Notes: generated by a model not told the origin, from the letters alone. DNA of 13,006 nt from Tubulinosema ratisbonensis (GCA_004000155.1 RCSS01000036.1:36-13041); one strand, 5' to 3'; positions 1 to 8,950 are shown, numbered from the stretch's first letter. A program made the numbers and translations.

Positions 1-82
1 AATAACTTTATATTTTTTAATTTAAATATAAAATTGAATTTCCTTNAAAAATATATAAACTCAATATTTCACCACATAATCA

Positions 83-88
83 TTTATT
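83..88 (-). terminator. AATAAA polyadenylation signal of the myosin gene
   Basis: AATAAA on the minus strand begins 5 bases after the TGA stop (93-95). The very short distance fits the compact 3' ends of microsporidian genes. AATAAA is easy to find by chance in this DNA; the similar placement at the other intact gene supports it. Confidence 0.5.
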
Positions 89-92
89 CATC

Positions 93-3000
93 TCACTTCT
101 TTAACCCAGAAAAAGGCTTATAAAACTCAACAACCTTACTCAGCTCATCCACTTGTCTCTTAAGCTGTAAATTAACAACCTCTAACTCATTAAGTTTATC
201 ACTACAATCTACATAATCATTAAATTTACAAATTAAATCATTCTTTTCTTTCAGTTCCTTCTCTAATTTTAAATTTAAATTTTTTAATTCTTTTTCTTTT
301 AATTTTAAAATTATTTCTTTTTCTTTTAATTTTATTTCTAGATTATTTAATTCTTTAAAATTAATTAATAAGTCTTCTTGGTTTGTTTTTAATTCATTTT
401 TTAAATTTGTTAATTGATTATTTAAATATTCTTTTTCTTTTTCTTGTTTGTTAATTATTAAGTTAAATTTCTTATAGCAATTACAAGGTTGGTTATTTAA
501 AGTAATTTTACTGTAATATTCTGTTAGCCCTGTAATTAATAAATTAAATCTTTCTTTGTTTAAATTATACTTTCTTTCTAAATTATTAATTTTATCAATT
601 AATTCATATTCCTTATTTTTTAATTTACTTTGTAATTCTACATTCTTATTTTCTTGTTCAGTTAATAATCTTTCCAATTCATTACTTCTTAATTTTTCTT
701 CTTCTAAAAGTAATATAACCCTGTTATCTTCTGTTGACTCACTCTCTTCTTTTAAATTAAAATTATAGGATAATAATTTTAAATCTAATTCTTTAATTTT
801 CTTCTCATAACCTTCTTTTATTTCTTCTAATTCTTTTATTTTATCACTGTTCAATCTTTTATTTTCTTGTGCTAAGAATGAATTTTCCTTTTCTAAGTGT
901 TTTAAATTTCTTTTTTCTTTACTTAATTTCTTATTTAATTCATTAATTTTTATGTTTAATTCTGAAATATTACTTGATTCTATTTTTTTTATTTTTTCTT
1001 CTAACCCTAAGTTTCTTTCTTTAAGTGAATCAATGGTCTTTTTTTGTAAATTAATATTCTCTTTTAAATTAAAATTCTCTTCTTCNAATAATTCATAATT
1101 ACTCATTTTTTCTTCTAATTCATTAATTTTACTATTATTCTTTTCTATCTCCTTAACTAACAATTCATTATCCATTTTTAATAAACCAAATTTACTTTCT
1201 AAATCCATTAATTTAAATGATTCTTCTTGTAAATTATTTGTTAATTCTTTTTCCTTTTGATTTACTTTGTTTAAATCATTTTTTAATAATTTATTTTCAT
1301 TTTTTACTGATTTTAATTCATTTTTTAAATTTTCTTTTTCTTTTTTTTCTTCAATTAATTTTTCTTCTTTTTCTTTAAGTAATTCAATCTCATATTTCAT
1401 TTTGGTAATTTCTTTGTCTTTTATTTTAATAATTTCTTCTGTTTTATTTTTACTTAAATTTTCATTTGTTTCTAATTCAGTTTGTAATTCAATAATCTTT
1501 CTTTTATGCTCATTTAACAAATTTTCTTTTTCTTCTAAAATTTCATTTTTTTCTTTTTCTTCTTCTTTTACTTTTTTAAATGTATTTTTTAATTTTTCTA
1601 ATTCTTCTTCCTTTTCTAAAAGTAAATTTATTTGATTATTTTTTTCATTTTCTTCTTCTTTTATTTTTTTAAGTGAATTTTTTAATTTTTCTAATTCATT
1701 TTCTTTTTCATAAATTAATAAGTTAATTGATTCATTCATTTTTTCTTTGCTAATTAATTTATTTTTTATTTCATTATTTTCATTCTGAAGTAATTTTAAA
1801 TAATTTTCTTTTTCTTTAAGTGAATCAGTCAGGTAAGAAATCTCTTTTTCTTTTCCTTTTATTATGTCATCCATTTGATAAACTTTGAGTAAAGGTTTGA
1901 TTTTTAAGTAAAAATACCACCACTGCCACCTTCTAAAGGCATTGGATAACAAAGCATTGTGCTGTAAAATTTTAATACTTTTCATTCTACTACAAATTTT
2001 GTTCTGCTTTAATGTGTGAGTAATGCTATTTACATACTGAATTACTTTGTTAAATACTAAGCTGACTTTATTTTCTCTACTCTCTTCGATATAAGCCAAA
2101 ATGTCTTGTTTAAAAAATATCATAGATTTTCCTAATTTATAAAACTCTTTAGAAATATTTAATCTGTTAAGAATTTCTTTAGTAATTTTTACTGCATAAA
2201 TTAATNAATTATTTTCAAATGTATTGTTAATATTTTTGTTAAAATAACTTAAATTATTTTTACCATTGTTTTCTTCATTAATCCTTTTTTCTTTGTTAAA
2301 ATTTATATTTTTTTCTTCATTAAAAATAATAATTTTATATCTTTTTACAAATTCTTCATAATTCATTCTGTTTGGGTAACCAAGCCTAGAAATTCTTATT
2401 CCTTCTAAAATACCATTACATTTTAGTTGTTTTAACACTAACATAGAATCAATNACTCCTCTTTTTTTGTTATTATTTGGAATAATACATCTGACAAAGA
2501 ATGGATTGGTCTTTCTAAGCTTATTCATAAGTAATTCTAACTGGTTTTTGTATAACTGAGATACTGTCCTGAAAAATCCTTTGGAAGTTAAATTGTCTGT
2601 TTTATGCAAAGATAACAAATTTATTATGTCAGTAAAATAAGGGTCATAATTTTTGACAAGCCAATCATTTGTGTCATATTCTACTTTTCCTGCGTAATGA
2701 ATTAAATTAAAGCATGAATCTTTTATTTTATTAAAAGATAATTTATCATTTAAATTATTAAAATCATTTTGTAAAGAAATTAAAAATGACTTATCATTGG
2801 AATTAATCAAAGAGCATTGATCTTCTAAAATATTAAACACCTTTTCTATTGTATCAATAGTTGGCTTAAGGTCTAATCCAAANTCAATGTAATTCCAGTC
2901 AATCTCTTCTCTTTTGTAAATTTCTTGTTCTAAAATAAACATGTGATGATTGAAAAATTGTTGTAATTTTTCATTGGTATAATTTATGCTAAGTTGTTCT

Positions 3001-4283
3001 AATGAATTAAAAGGAAATATCTCAAATCCTGCTATGTCTAATATCCCAATATAATTGTCATGGCTCGTATTGCTGTTTAATTTCTTATTTATGGATTCAA
3101 TTATTTTATCAAATAAATAATCATACAATATTTTTATAACCCCTTCTAAAATTATTTTGCATTGATTTATGCTATGAATTACTGTAATTTTTTCTTTACC
3201 TGCTGATTTGTTAGGATGTAAAATATACTTAACAAACTTACTAATAGGAATATTTAACAAATTACACACTAAGTTAAGAGTGTCCATGTTTTTAATTTTT
3301 ACATTTTCTTCTTCATAAAATTCAATATTTCCTAAATGTAAAATGACAGCAACAAATTTAAAAAATTCAAAAATTTCTTCTTTTTCAAAATTTAAAGTGT
3401 CAAATGCATCAATCAATAAATCAAACATCAAAGTGTCATTCAAATCAGTAAAATTATTTAAAATTTTGTATTTTTTAATGTCAGAAGACAACCCTAATTT
3501 TTCAAGCAAATCTTTTCTGTTACTTCTTAACAACTGATAAAAAATATGATAATTTCTTTCATTGCCGTTTGATTTAACTACTCTACTTTTTTCTAAAAGA
3601 TATTTTTCAATGGTACACCCAACAATGTTGCCTGACTTAAAGTTTAACTGTATAAATTTACCAAACCTGCTTGAATTATCATTTCTTATTGTCATTGCAT
3701 TTCCAAATGATTCTAAAATGACATTTGCTTTAATTATTTGTTCTACTAAATTGCTGTTATTTTTATCATTTACTTTGTCATTTTCAGACAGGGTTAGTAA
3801 AAAAGAAATTGCTTTTTTTGTATTCTCTGTTTTACCTGCTCCACTTTCTCCTGTGATCAAAATAGACTGGTTATTTTTATTAAGAATCATGTTTGTGTAA
3901 GCCTCGTTTACAGTCTTATAAATGTGTGGAGGTAAAGAAGTATCATTTTGTGAATACATTTTTATAAAATTAGAAGAATAAATGTCTAAATTTTTGTAAG
4001 GATTGACTGCAACCAGAAACAAGCCTGAATGAGTGTAAATCATATTTTGGTGGTACCTATTCTTTAAGACATACAAAACAGCAGGCTCATTCAAATGTGA
4101 CAAAGAAGCCAAGTCATCTACCAGGTCAAACTTAGGAGGATTAGCTCTTTGCACATTAGTTGTGTTTAAAATGTTTCCATCAGGTAATTCTACGTCATAA
4201 GCACATTTCTCATACTTCAGTATCCTGCATAAGTGGTAGTCATNNNCANAAAATACCCAAACTCTTCTTGATTGTTCTTGCAT
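93..4283 (-). CDS. Class II (conventional) myosin heavy chain, short-rod form
   Basis: Actin-based motor ATPase expected in the cytoplasm or cell cortex, for example in cytokinesis. Visible in 1396 residues: short SH3-like N-terminus (about 6-47), NPPKF at 48-52, P-loop GESGAGKT 145-152, switch [11 protein letters not shown] 201-210, TEDS-site Glu364, switch II DIAGFE 416-421, relay [13 protein letters not shown] 451-463, actin-binding [11 protein letters not shown] 593-603, SH helix [14 protein letters not shown] 617-630 (SH2 Cys622 kept, SH1 replaced by Ser632), converter to about 735, degenerate IQ region, and WQWW...KPLL 786-799, a class II hallmark. Residues 801-1390 are Lys/Glu/Leu/Asn-rich coiled coil, about 590 residues against roughly 1100 in animal class II rods. 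An Asn-rich insert lies at about 655-693. Ns give unknown residues 12-14, 467, 610, 693 and 1066 but the frame stays open. The start is the first ATG, with CCC 8 bases upstream. Class is very secure; cellular role is inferred. Confidence 0.98.
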   Translation of the reverse strand: MQEQSRRVWVFXXXDYHLCRILKYEKCAYDVELPDGNILNTTNVQRANPPKFDLVDDLASLSHLNEPAVLYVLKNRYHQNMIYTHSGLFLVAVNPYKNLDIYSSNFIKMYSQNDTSLPPHIYKTVNEAYTNMILNKNNQSILITGESGAGKTENTKKAISFLLTLSENDKVNDKNNSNLVEQIIKANVILESFGNAMTIRNDNSSRFGKFIQLNFKSGNIVGCTIEKYLLEKSRVVKSNGNERNYHIFYQLLRSNRKDLLEKLGLSSDIKKYKILNNFTDLNDTLMFDLLIDAFDTLNFEKEEIFEFFKFVAVILHLGNIEFYEEENVKIKNMDTLNLVCNLLNIPISKFVKYILHPNKSAGKEKITVIHSINQCKIILEGVIKILYDYLFDKIIESINKKLNSNTSHDNYIGILDIAGFEIFPFNSLEQLSINYTNEKLQQFFNHHMFILEQEIYKREEIDWNYIXFGLDLKPTIDTIEKVFNILEDQCSLINSNDKSFLISLQNDFNNLNDKLSFNKIKDSCFNLIHYAGKVEYDTNDWLVKNYDPYFTDIINLLSLHKTDNLTSKGFFRTVSQLYKNQLELLMNKLRKTNPFFVRCIIPNNNKKRGXIDSMLVLKQLKCNGILEGIRISRLGYPNRMNYEEFVKRYKIIIFNEEKNINFNKEKRINEENNGKNNLSYFNKNINNTFENNXLIYAVKITKEILNRLNISKEFYKLGKSMIFFKQDILAYIEESRENKVSLVFNKVIQYVNSITHTLKQNKICSRMKSIKILQHNALLSNAFRRWQWWYFYLKIKPLLKVYQMDDIIKGKEKEISYLTDSLKEKENYLKLLQNENNEIKNKLISKEKMNESINLLIYEKENELEKLKNSLKKIKEEENEKNNQINLLLEKEEELEKLKNTFKKVKEEEKEKNEILEEKENLLNEHKRKIIELQTELETNENLSKNKTEEIIKIKDKEITKMKYEIELLKEKEEKLIEEKKEKENLKNELKSVKNENKLLKNDLNKVNQKEKELTNNLQEESFKLMDLESKFGLLKMDNELLVKEIEKNNSKINELEEKMSNYELXEEENFNLKENINLQKKTIDSLKERNLGLEEKIKKIESSNISELNIKINELNKKLSKEKRNLKHLEKENSFLAQENKRLNSDKIKELEEIKEGYEKKIKELDLKLLSYNFNLKEESESTEDNRVILLLEEEKLRSNELERLLTEQENKNVELQSKLKNKEYELIDKINNLERKYNLNKERFNLLITGLTEYYSKITLNNQPCNCYKKFNLIINKQEKEKEYLNNQLTNLKNELKTNQEDLLINFKELNNLEIKLKEKEIILKLKEKELKNLNLKLEKELKEKNDLICKFNDYVDCSDKLNELEVVNLQLKRQVDELSKVVEFYKPFSGLKK
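1545..1709 (-). repeat. Internal tandem repeat in the myosin rod (two 24-residue copies, 31-residue offset)
   Basis: Rod residues 859-882 and 890-913 are near copies: both carry ELEKLKN, then KK(I/V)KEEE and E-K-N. The DNA copies (1638-1709 and 1545-1616) are also nearly identical by eye. The offset is 31 residues, not the 28-residue skeletal zone, but four heptads plus three lets hydrophobic a/d positions stay roughly in register. This points to local duplication within the coiled coil. Confidence 0.8.
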
Positions 4284-4290
4284 GAATTAA

Positions 4291-4317
4291 GGGTTTAGAA
4301 AAATAAATTTTAAATTT
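4291..4317 (-). promoter_or_regulatory. Start-proximal CCC motif plus AAATTT-like signals of the myosin gene
   Basis: Read on the minus strand, two AAATTT blocks (4312-4317 and 4305-4310) are followed by CCC at 4293-4291, which is -10 to -8 from the ATG at 4283. CCC or GGG signals close to the start codon and AAATTT-like boxes have been described upstream of microsporidian genes. The surrounding DNA is almost pure A/T, so the CCC stands out. The AAATTT boxes are weak evidence alone in such DNA. Confidence 0.6.
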
Positions 4318-4980
4318 TAATAAAATTTCTTTTTTAATAAATTTACGTTTATAAATTAAAAAAATTTGTTTAAAATTTTATTCGCTCCGTAAAAATAAAT
4401 TTATTCTTTTTAAAAAATATTGTTTATTTTTTAAAATAAATAAATAAAAAAATAATGATTTAGTAAATAATTGAAAATTTATTTTTTAAATGTTAATAAA
4501 TAAATGATTTATTATTTTACTTAATTAAATTATGCTGTTAAAAAATTTATTTATATTAACAATTTACTAAATTAGTAAAATTATCATAAATTTCTTTTTT
4601 GTAAAAAAAATTTGCCATTTATAATAAATTAAATATTCTTTTAGCTAACAAATACTCTAAATTATTTGTAAAACAACAAAGTTGTTATTGACACAAAGAT
4701 TATTTTGAAATTATAGATTTTAGGATTACATAAAAAAAGTTAAAAATTAAATGGTTGTGTGGAAGCCCCTAAACTAATGTATATCAGAAAAATATTTCCA
4801 GTGTTAGGATAGAGGTTTGAGAAGAGAACGAGCAGTGAAAGGAAAATGGAAGGGTGGAAGAAAGATCAAATAATTTTCTAATTAAATTGTAAATCTAAAA
4901 AAATTATCTAAGCAGAACTAAACGAGTAATAATATAACCCATCTTTTAACAAAAACAAAATTTAATTATCTAAAAATAAC
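4318..4980. other. Gene-free AT-rich tract upstream of the myosin gene
   Basis: Mostly low-complexity A/T sequence with no open frame that I recognise. A patch at about 4755-4870 is less AT-rich and purine-rich on the plus strand (around the run of GAGAAGAG and GGAAAATGG). It has stops in all frames and gives no recognisable protein; it may be the remains of an older insertion. Confidence 0.6.
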
Positions 4981-5079
4981 CAACAAACCNACAAGTCAAT
5001 ACATTCTTTTATCTAAATGACCCCTAAGAATGAGCCAAGGGTAATAGGATAGAATAATGTGATTTGTTGAGTATNNTAG

Positions 5080-6175
5080 AAAACAACATCTATCTTACAA
5101 TTTATAAATTATTGAAAAAATTTTTCTCCTCTTTTCAATTTCATTTATTTTGTAAAAAAATTATAAAGAATATAAACATTTAGTTAAAAAGATGGTAAAA
5201 ACAAACAAGGACTACAGCAAGATATTTAAATACTGTCGGAATTCTGATAGTGAAATCAGCGCCCTGAAATAAAATTACAATTAATACTTTTACAAAATGT
5301 TTTGTTTACTATTTTTTTATTTATTTTCTTGACTGCATGATTTCTCTGGGGGTAGTTAATTTTCCTTTAAATAAATTAATTTTAAGAAAATTTAGAACCA
5401 ATAAAATTAAAGGCTAATATTAGAATAATGCTCTTCCAATTTGAAGTTTTTTCTTTTATTATATGATGAAGATAAAAATATTGAAAATCGCTTATTTTCG
5501 GCATCCTTATCTTGAACGCTTCTTTTTATATTTGTCTTTATAAAGCAAAAAAATTTAATTAGTAAACAAATAATTAAGTTGGTATTTTTGTTTGTTGGAA
5601 TTCATACAAAAGCTGGCGCGAAAATATTTTCTCAAAAAAACTGACCATTGTTTTAATATTTAAAAATATTGAAATACCTCAAAAAATTTTTAATTATTTA
5701 ACAAGAAATGATTGAGTATTATTAGAGTTCTTAAACATTTGTCTTATTTATCTTTCTACACGGTGCAAAAATGAAATAAAAGCAAAGCTCAAAAGTTTTA
5801 AGATAATTCATATTTGCGTTTCTATGGTAGAAAAAAATTCAATTGGTAATATTACAGAAATAAAAACAAGTCTTGACATATCAATAAATGGATAGCTATT
5901 TTACTCAAAACCTCAACATCATCTAAAAATTGAATGAAGTGGGTTATCAAAAAATACAATTTTAACCTATCTTTCCAAAAAAAATTTAATATATTATTTA
6001 TTAAAAAAATTTTTTTCATATAAATTGTAGAAGTAATTACATAGTTCACAACCAATAAACATATGTTTCAAGAAAAAATTATAACAGAGAACGAAAAGAG
6101 GAGATTAATATTTACATTAGGACTATAGATATTAAACAAATGAATAGAGAATAAAAAATTAAGAACAAAACAGAA
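5080..6175. other. Gene-free tract without a recognised feature
   Basis: AT-rich DNA with several short open stretches: a 27-codon plus-strand frame at 5191-5274, a minus-strand frame without ATG at about 5412-5600, and a 67-codon minus-strand frame at 5852-6055. None has a recognisable motif or a CCC signal at the start. They are probably chance frames or unrecognisable fossils. Confidence 0.55.
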
Positions 6176-6179
6176 GATG

Positions 6180-6357
6180 ATCAAAATAGTATCTTGAAAA
6201 ATTTATTAAAAAGAAAATAAAAAATCTTATTGGACTAACTTTCAATTTACATGAGTTATTAAAAAAAACAATTCTTTTTCACGGGCCCATTAACAACTCA
6301 ATAATTTTGTGGATCTTGCACAAAAGTGTATAATCTGTCTACAAAAGTTGTTTGGTC
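6180..6357 (-). pseudogene. Probable relic of a heat-shock-factor-type (HSF) DNA-binding domain
   Basis: The minus-strand frame starting at 6357 reads DQTTFVDRLYTFVQDPQNY, then a stop. This resembles the opening of the HSF winged-helix domain (F-V-x-K-L-Y-x-x-x-x-D-P). Counting the D of DP (6315) as 1, later residues keep the family spacing: Phe17 (here N-C-F where the family has G-x-S-F), Tyr33-Phe34, Asn37 and Phe39, where the family has Y-F-K-H-x-N-F. The expected Trp10 is Gly (TGG to GGG is one change). Several in-frame stops interrupt it, and the recognition-helix part appears only after a frame change. No start or downstream domain is visible. HSF genes occur in microsporidia, so a decayed copy is plausible. 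Phe and Asn are common by chance in this AT-rich DNA, so confidence is moderate. Confidence 0.42.
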
Positions 6358-6475
6358 TCACTTAATAAAATACATGAGAAAAAATTATTATAGTAATAAT
6401 AAAAATATGGATTGATATATTAAAAAGTTTGAGTTTAGAAGGATATCTAATGATATAAATAATTAAAAATATTAG

Positions 6476-6521
6476 ATCAACAATCAAATTTAACTACCAG
6501 AGGTCAAATTTGATTGTTGAT
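6476..6521. repeat. Perfect 16-bp inverted repeat with a 14-base loop
   Basis: Arms 6476-6491 (ATCAACAATCAAATTT) and 6506-6521 are exact reverse complements around the loop 6492-6505. The arms contain runs such as CAACAATC, so this is not merely an AT palindrome. It lies about 120-160 bases beyond the C-terminal end of the Merlin fossil and could be remains of a transposon end, a small hairpin element, or a structured transcript end. Confidence 0.8.
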
Positions 6522-6639
6522 AAATAAAAAATAGAAATAAAACATTCAATTATATTTCGAGTTATAACTGATTTATAATGAATACCCTATTATGAATTAT
6601 CAATATAATTTAATAATACAGTTTAAAATTAAATTATAA

Positions 6640-7500
6640 TCAAATTGATAATTGCATTAAAATAATCTGCTCTGTTGTTGAAATAATAACAAATTCATTC
6701 AAAGAATATTGTCTATTATCAGTAAAAGCTCCTATTCTTCGCTATATTTCTAAATTAAGTTTGCTGTGAATGATCCGATTGCCTGCGTACTAATTTTGTT
6801 TCTCTTGTTTACATAATTATATTTACGGCGAAACGCTCTAGTATAATAGTTATAATCATCTAGATTAGCATATGATTTATGCTCATCTGTTCAAATCATG
6901 CTGTTGTTGGCTACTTGATTGCAAATAATTGGTACTATTGTACTTTCTTTTCGTCTGTAATAATAATGACAAAGGCATTTTCAATAATATTTTGAACTTC
7001 TACAATACACAAGGAATCGGTTCTGTTGCTAGAAAACCTGCCCGAGGATTTTAAACTTAAAATCAAACACAGTCTTGTCTACTTGCACTATTTTTTCTGG
7101 GTCACCTAGTTCAGAATGGCTAAAGTCAACTACAGATATTTTACTTTTAAGTTTTTTGATAATCCTTTCAATGATTGAATCAGAAGTATCTAAGGACAAT
7201 TTAATACTAAAAGGAGGTTGCCTCGTAGAATATTTTATTATTATTCTTGTAATTACAATTAATGTAACACTAAAACCCTGAAAAAAGAACCTTTTTTTAC
7301 CGATACATAAATCCTATATCGCGATTTATCTGAGTTCAAACATTACCAAGCCACTTAATCAATAATCGTTTATGATTTACTGATTCTATAAACTTGTTAA
7401 ATATACTACATATATGTTCTTTTTTCAAAAAAGAATTTTCCACTAAAAACAATACAAAGGGGTTATTTTCTAATATTAAACTTGTCTTTTTGAGTCCGTC
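6640..7500 (-). pseudogene. Decayed Merlin-type (IS1595/ISXO2 family) DDE transposase
   Basis: On the minus strand the family order is recognisable. SFLKKEH near 7430 matches the region after the zinc ribbon. The first catalytic block VQVDKT is at 7071-7088 (family V-x-x-D-E). SSNRTDSLCIVEVQNIIENA follows after a frameshift. The second Asp is in TDEHKSY at 6870-6890. QAIGSF is at 6768-6785 where the family has Q-A-I/V-E-S/G-F. Exactly 36 residues separate the second Asp from the third catalytic position, as in DD36E Merlin transposases. The C-terminal RIGAFTDNRQ...LNEF runs to about 6650. Catalytic Glu is Gly, the Trp before TDEH is a stop, and there are several stops and frameshifts, so it is dead. 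The N-terminal zinc ribbon is missing or beyond the Tc1 insertion at 7521. Confidence 0.85.
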
Positions 7501-7520
7501 TGGTGTCAATCAAGGTATTA

Positions 7521-7722
7521 TACAGTTTGTGCAATAAAAAGCGCAGCCTTTTTTAAAACGGAAAATCTTACAAAAAATAATATTTTAAAATTTTTTTATA
7601 GATGATAGTTAATATAGTATATCACATAAAACATAAAATTAATAATAAATTAGCTTTAAATATTTCTTTTGGTTCATATTTTACAAATTTTTATTTTTTT
7701 TTGTGCAAAAAAAAACGCAACC
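7521..7722. repeat. Transposon end of the Tc1 fossil: TA target, CAGT tip and two 22-bp direct repeats
   Basis: TA at 7521-7522 is followed by CAGT, the usual tip of Tc1-like elements. A 22-base motif at 7527-7548 (TTGTGCAATAAAAAGCGCAG plus CC) recurs at 7701-7722 in the same orientation with 3 mismatches, starting 174 bases apart. A pair of direct repeats inside one terminal inverted repeat (IR/DR structure) is known in Tc1-like transposons and marks transposase binding sites. The inner copy sits immediately beyond the C-terminus of the transposase fossil. I cannot find the inverted partner at the other end. Confidence 0.7.
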
Positions 7723-7734
7723 AACATTTATTTA

Positions 7735-8586
7735 TCCATTTATATGATTTTCTCTTGCTTTATGGACTTTGAGAGCTTTCTTTTTAAAACTTAAAGCGTA
7801 TTTTTGACAGTTTTTTTTGATATTTTACTTCACATATCAATAATAATAGCCTTTAAACCATTTTTGTTTTTTGGTTGTCTTTCACAAATGTTTTGTTTGA
7901 TCTCACCCCAAAGATTTCAATTGGATTTAAATCCGCTGACTGTGAGGGCTATGGTAATAATTCGATGTTTTTTCCTTGAAGTATTCCATGGTTAGTTTTG
8001 CTTTGTGCTTTAGGTCATTATCTTGTTGGAAAATATACTCAGATAATCCCATTTTAAAGCATATTTCGCAAGATGTGATGATAATATATTTACGTAACCT
8101 GCTGCGTTTGAAATTCTTCAATTATGACAAGATTACATACCTCTTTATATGAAAAGCAAGCCCATACCATTACTGATCCTCCTCCATGTTTTACTGTCTT
8201 TTATAGGTTAATATTTTCTAGCCTCTTTGTAGGTTCTCGTCACAAGCTTAATTTAACATTTGAAAAAAGGTTAAATTTACTCTCATCTAAATATAATCCT
8301 TTTTACGTCTTTACTTTCCATTTTAGAAACAAACCTAGCAAATTCAAGTCTATTTTAAATATGAACAGTCTTTTATAAAGTCTTTCGAATTGGATTAAAT
8401 GCAAATATAATCTTTTAATTTAAAACTCTTCTTATTGTATTAGGGCAAGTTTAAACTCATCTTCTTTTTCCAATGCCTTTGCCTTTTTTCTCAAAGATTC
8501 TTTAGGCATTTTTTCGTTTCGATCCAGAATTTTTGATACAATTACTGGTGAAATTTTTTTGGATTTACCATTATTTTTTTTTGTTG
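7735..8586 (-). pseudogene. Decayed Tc1-like (DD34E) transposase
   Basis: Read on the minus strand across several frames. A second helix-turn-helix region begins SKKISPVIVSKIL and includes KESLRKKAKALEKE (about 8455-8575). LEFARFVSKMESKDVKRIIF (about 8292-8351) and the first catalytic DESKFNLF (about 8265-8287) follow. HGGGSVMVWACFS (about 8155-8195) is next, then YIFQQDND with the second Asp (8014-8034) and NPIE with the catalytic Glu (7916-7927), followed by LWGEIKQNI to about 7735. The Asp-to-Glu spacing is 34. At least four frameshifts and several stops show it is long dead. The first helix-turn-helix and the other terminal repeat are missing; the coding trace stops at 8586, where a repeat begins. 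This is the clearest mobile element in the window. Confidence 0.93.
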
Positions 8587-8740
8587 CCTAGGGATGGGAA
8601 ATCCATACGAAGATCTTTTCGCTATACTTTCTTTATAAGAACATTTATACCTAGTTGAAGGAGACATACGGTAAAGTATGTTTGCCATACTTAGGTATAG
8701 CTCAAGATACTGCGAGCCTTTCAATCGCTAAAACCCACCC
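8587..8740. repeat. Diverged direct repeat, copy A
   Basis: Begins CCTAGG, contains GAAGATCTTTT (8609-8619), TAGGTATA (8692-8699) and CAAGATACTG, and ends near AAACCCACCC. Copy B at 8798-8950 has the same landmarks in the same order and spacing; identity is roughly 70% by eye. Copy A adjoins the truncated Tc1 fossil without a gap. It contains nested inverted repeats: TATACCTA 8646-8653 with TAGGTATA 8692-8699, and AAGTATG 8674-8680 with CATACTT 8686-8692. Origin unknown: satellite unit, MITE fragment or decayed LTR are all possible. Confidence 0.7.
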
Positions 8741-8797
8741 CCATGCACTCTATTGACTGCCTAAGTCTACCTTACCTTGCAGGCTTTGGTTACAGGA

Positions 8798-8950
8798 CCT
8801 AGGTATAAGAAATACATATGAAGATCTTTTGATACGCTTTCTATGAGAAATATAAATACTTGTTTACAAGAAACATGTTCTAAAAATGTTTCTATAAAAT
8901 TAGGTATAACATAAGATACTGAGAACTATTCATTTGCTATAATCTACCAT
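8798..8950. repeat. Diverged direct repeat, copy B
   Basis: Second copy of the repeat at 8587-8740, about 210 bases downstream, also beginning CCTAGG and carrying GAAGATCTTTT, TTAGGTATA and AAGATACTGAGA. A 57-base unique spacer (8741-8797), richer in C and G than its surroundings, separates the copies. Copy B contains an 8-bp hairpin, AGAAACAT 8869-8876 with ATGTTTCT 8886-8893. It sits close to where copy A can pair AGACATA with TATGTTT. Confidence 0.68.

Noticed and set aside
556..1635. Ser/Phe-rich plus-strand open frames at 556-768 and 1267-1635
   Set aside because: They are antisense shadows of the purine-rich coiled-coil codons of the myosin rod and show no motif or start signal of their own.
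3343..3900. Plus-strand open frames at 3343-3537 and 3562-3900
   Set aside because: Antisense to the conserved myosin motor, including its P-loop; the conservation lies on the other strand.
5191..5274. 27-codon plus-strand frame starting MVKTNKDYSK
   Set aside because: Has an unusually gene-like composition but is too short to identify, with no start signal and no neighbouring similarity.
5852..6055. 67-codon minus-strand open frame
   Set aside because: Composition is that of translated AT-rich DNA, with no motif and no CCC before the ATG.
7075..8378. Plus-strand open frames at 7075-7281, 7804-7995 and 8124-8378
   Set aside because: Antisense to the Merlin and Tc1 transposase fossils, whose motifs read on the minus strand.
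8542..8724. 60-codon minus-strand frame considered as the missing Tc1 N-terminus
   Set aside because: Most of it lies in repeat copy A, which recurs at 8798-8950 without transposase similarity; the frame crosses the junction by chance.
8741..8797. Less AT-rich spacer considered as part of a tRNA or 5S gene
   Set aside because: No cloverleaf, no B-box-like GGTTCRANYCC and no 5S landmarks.
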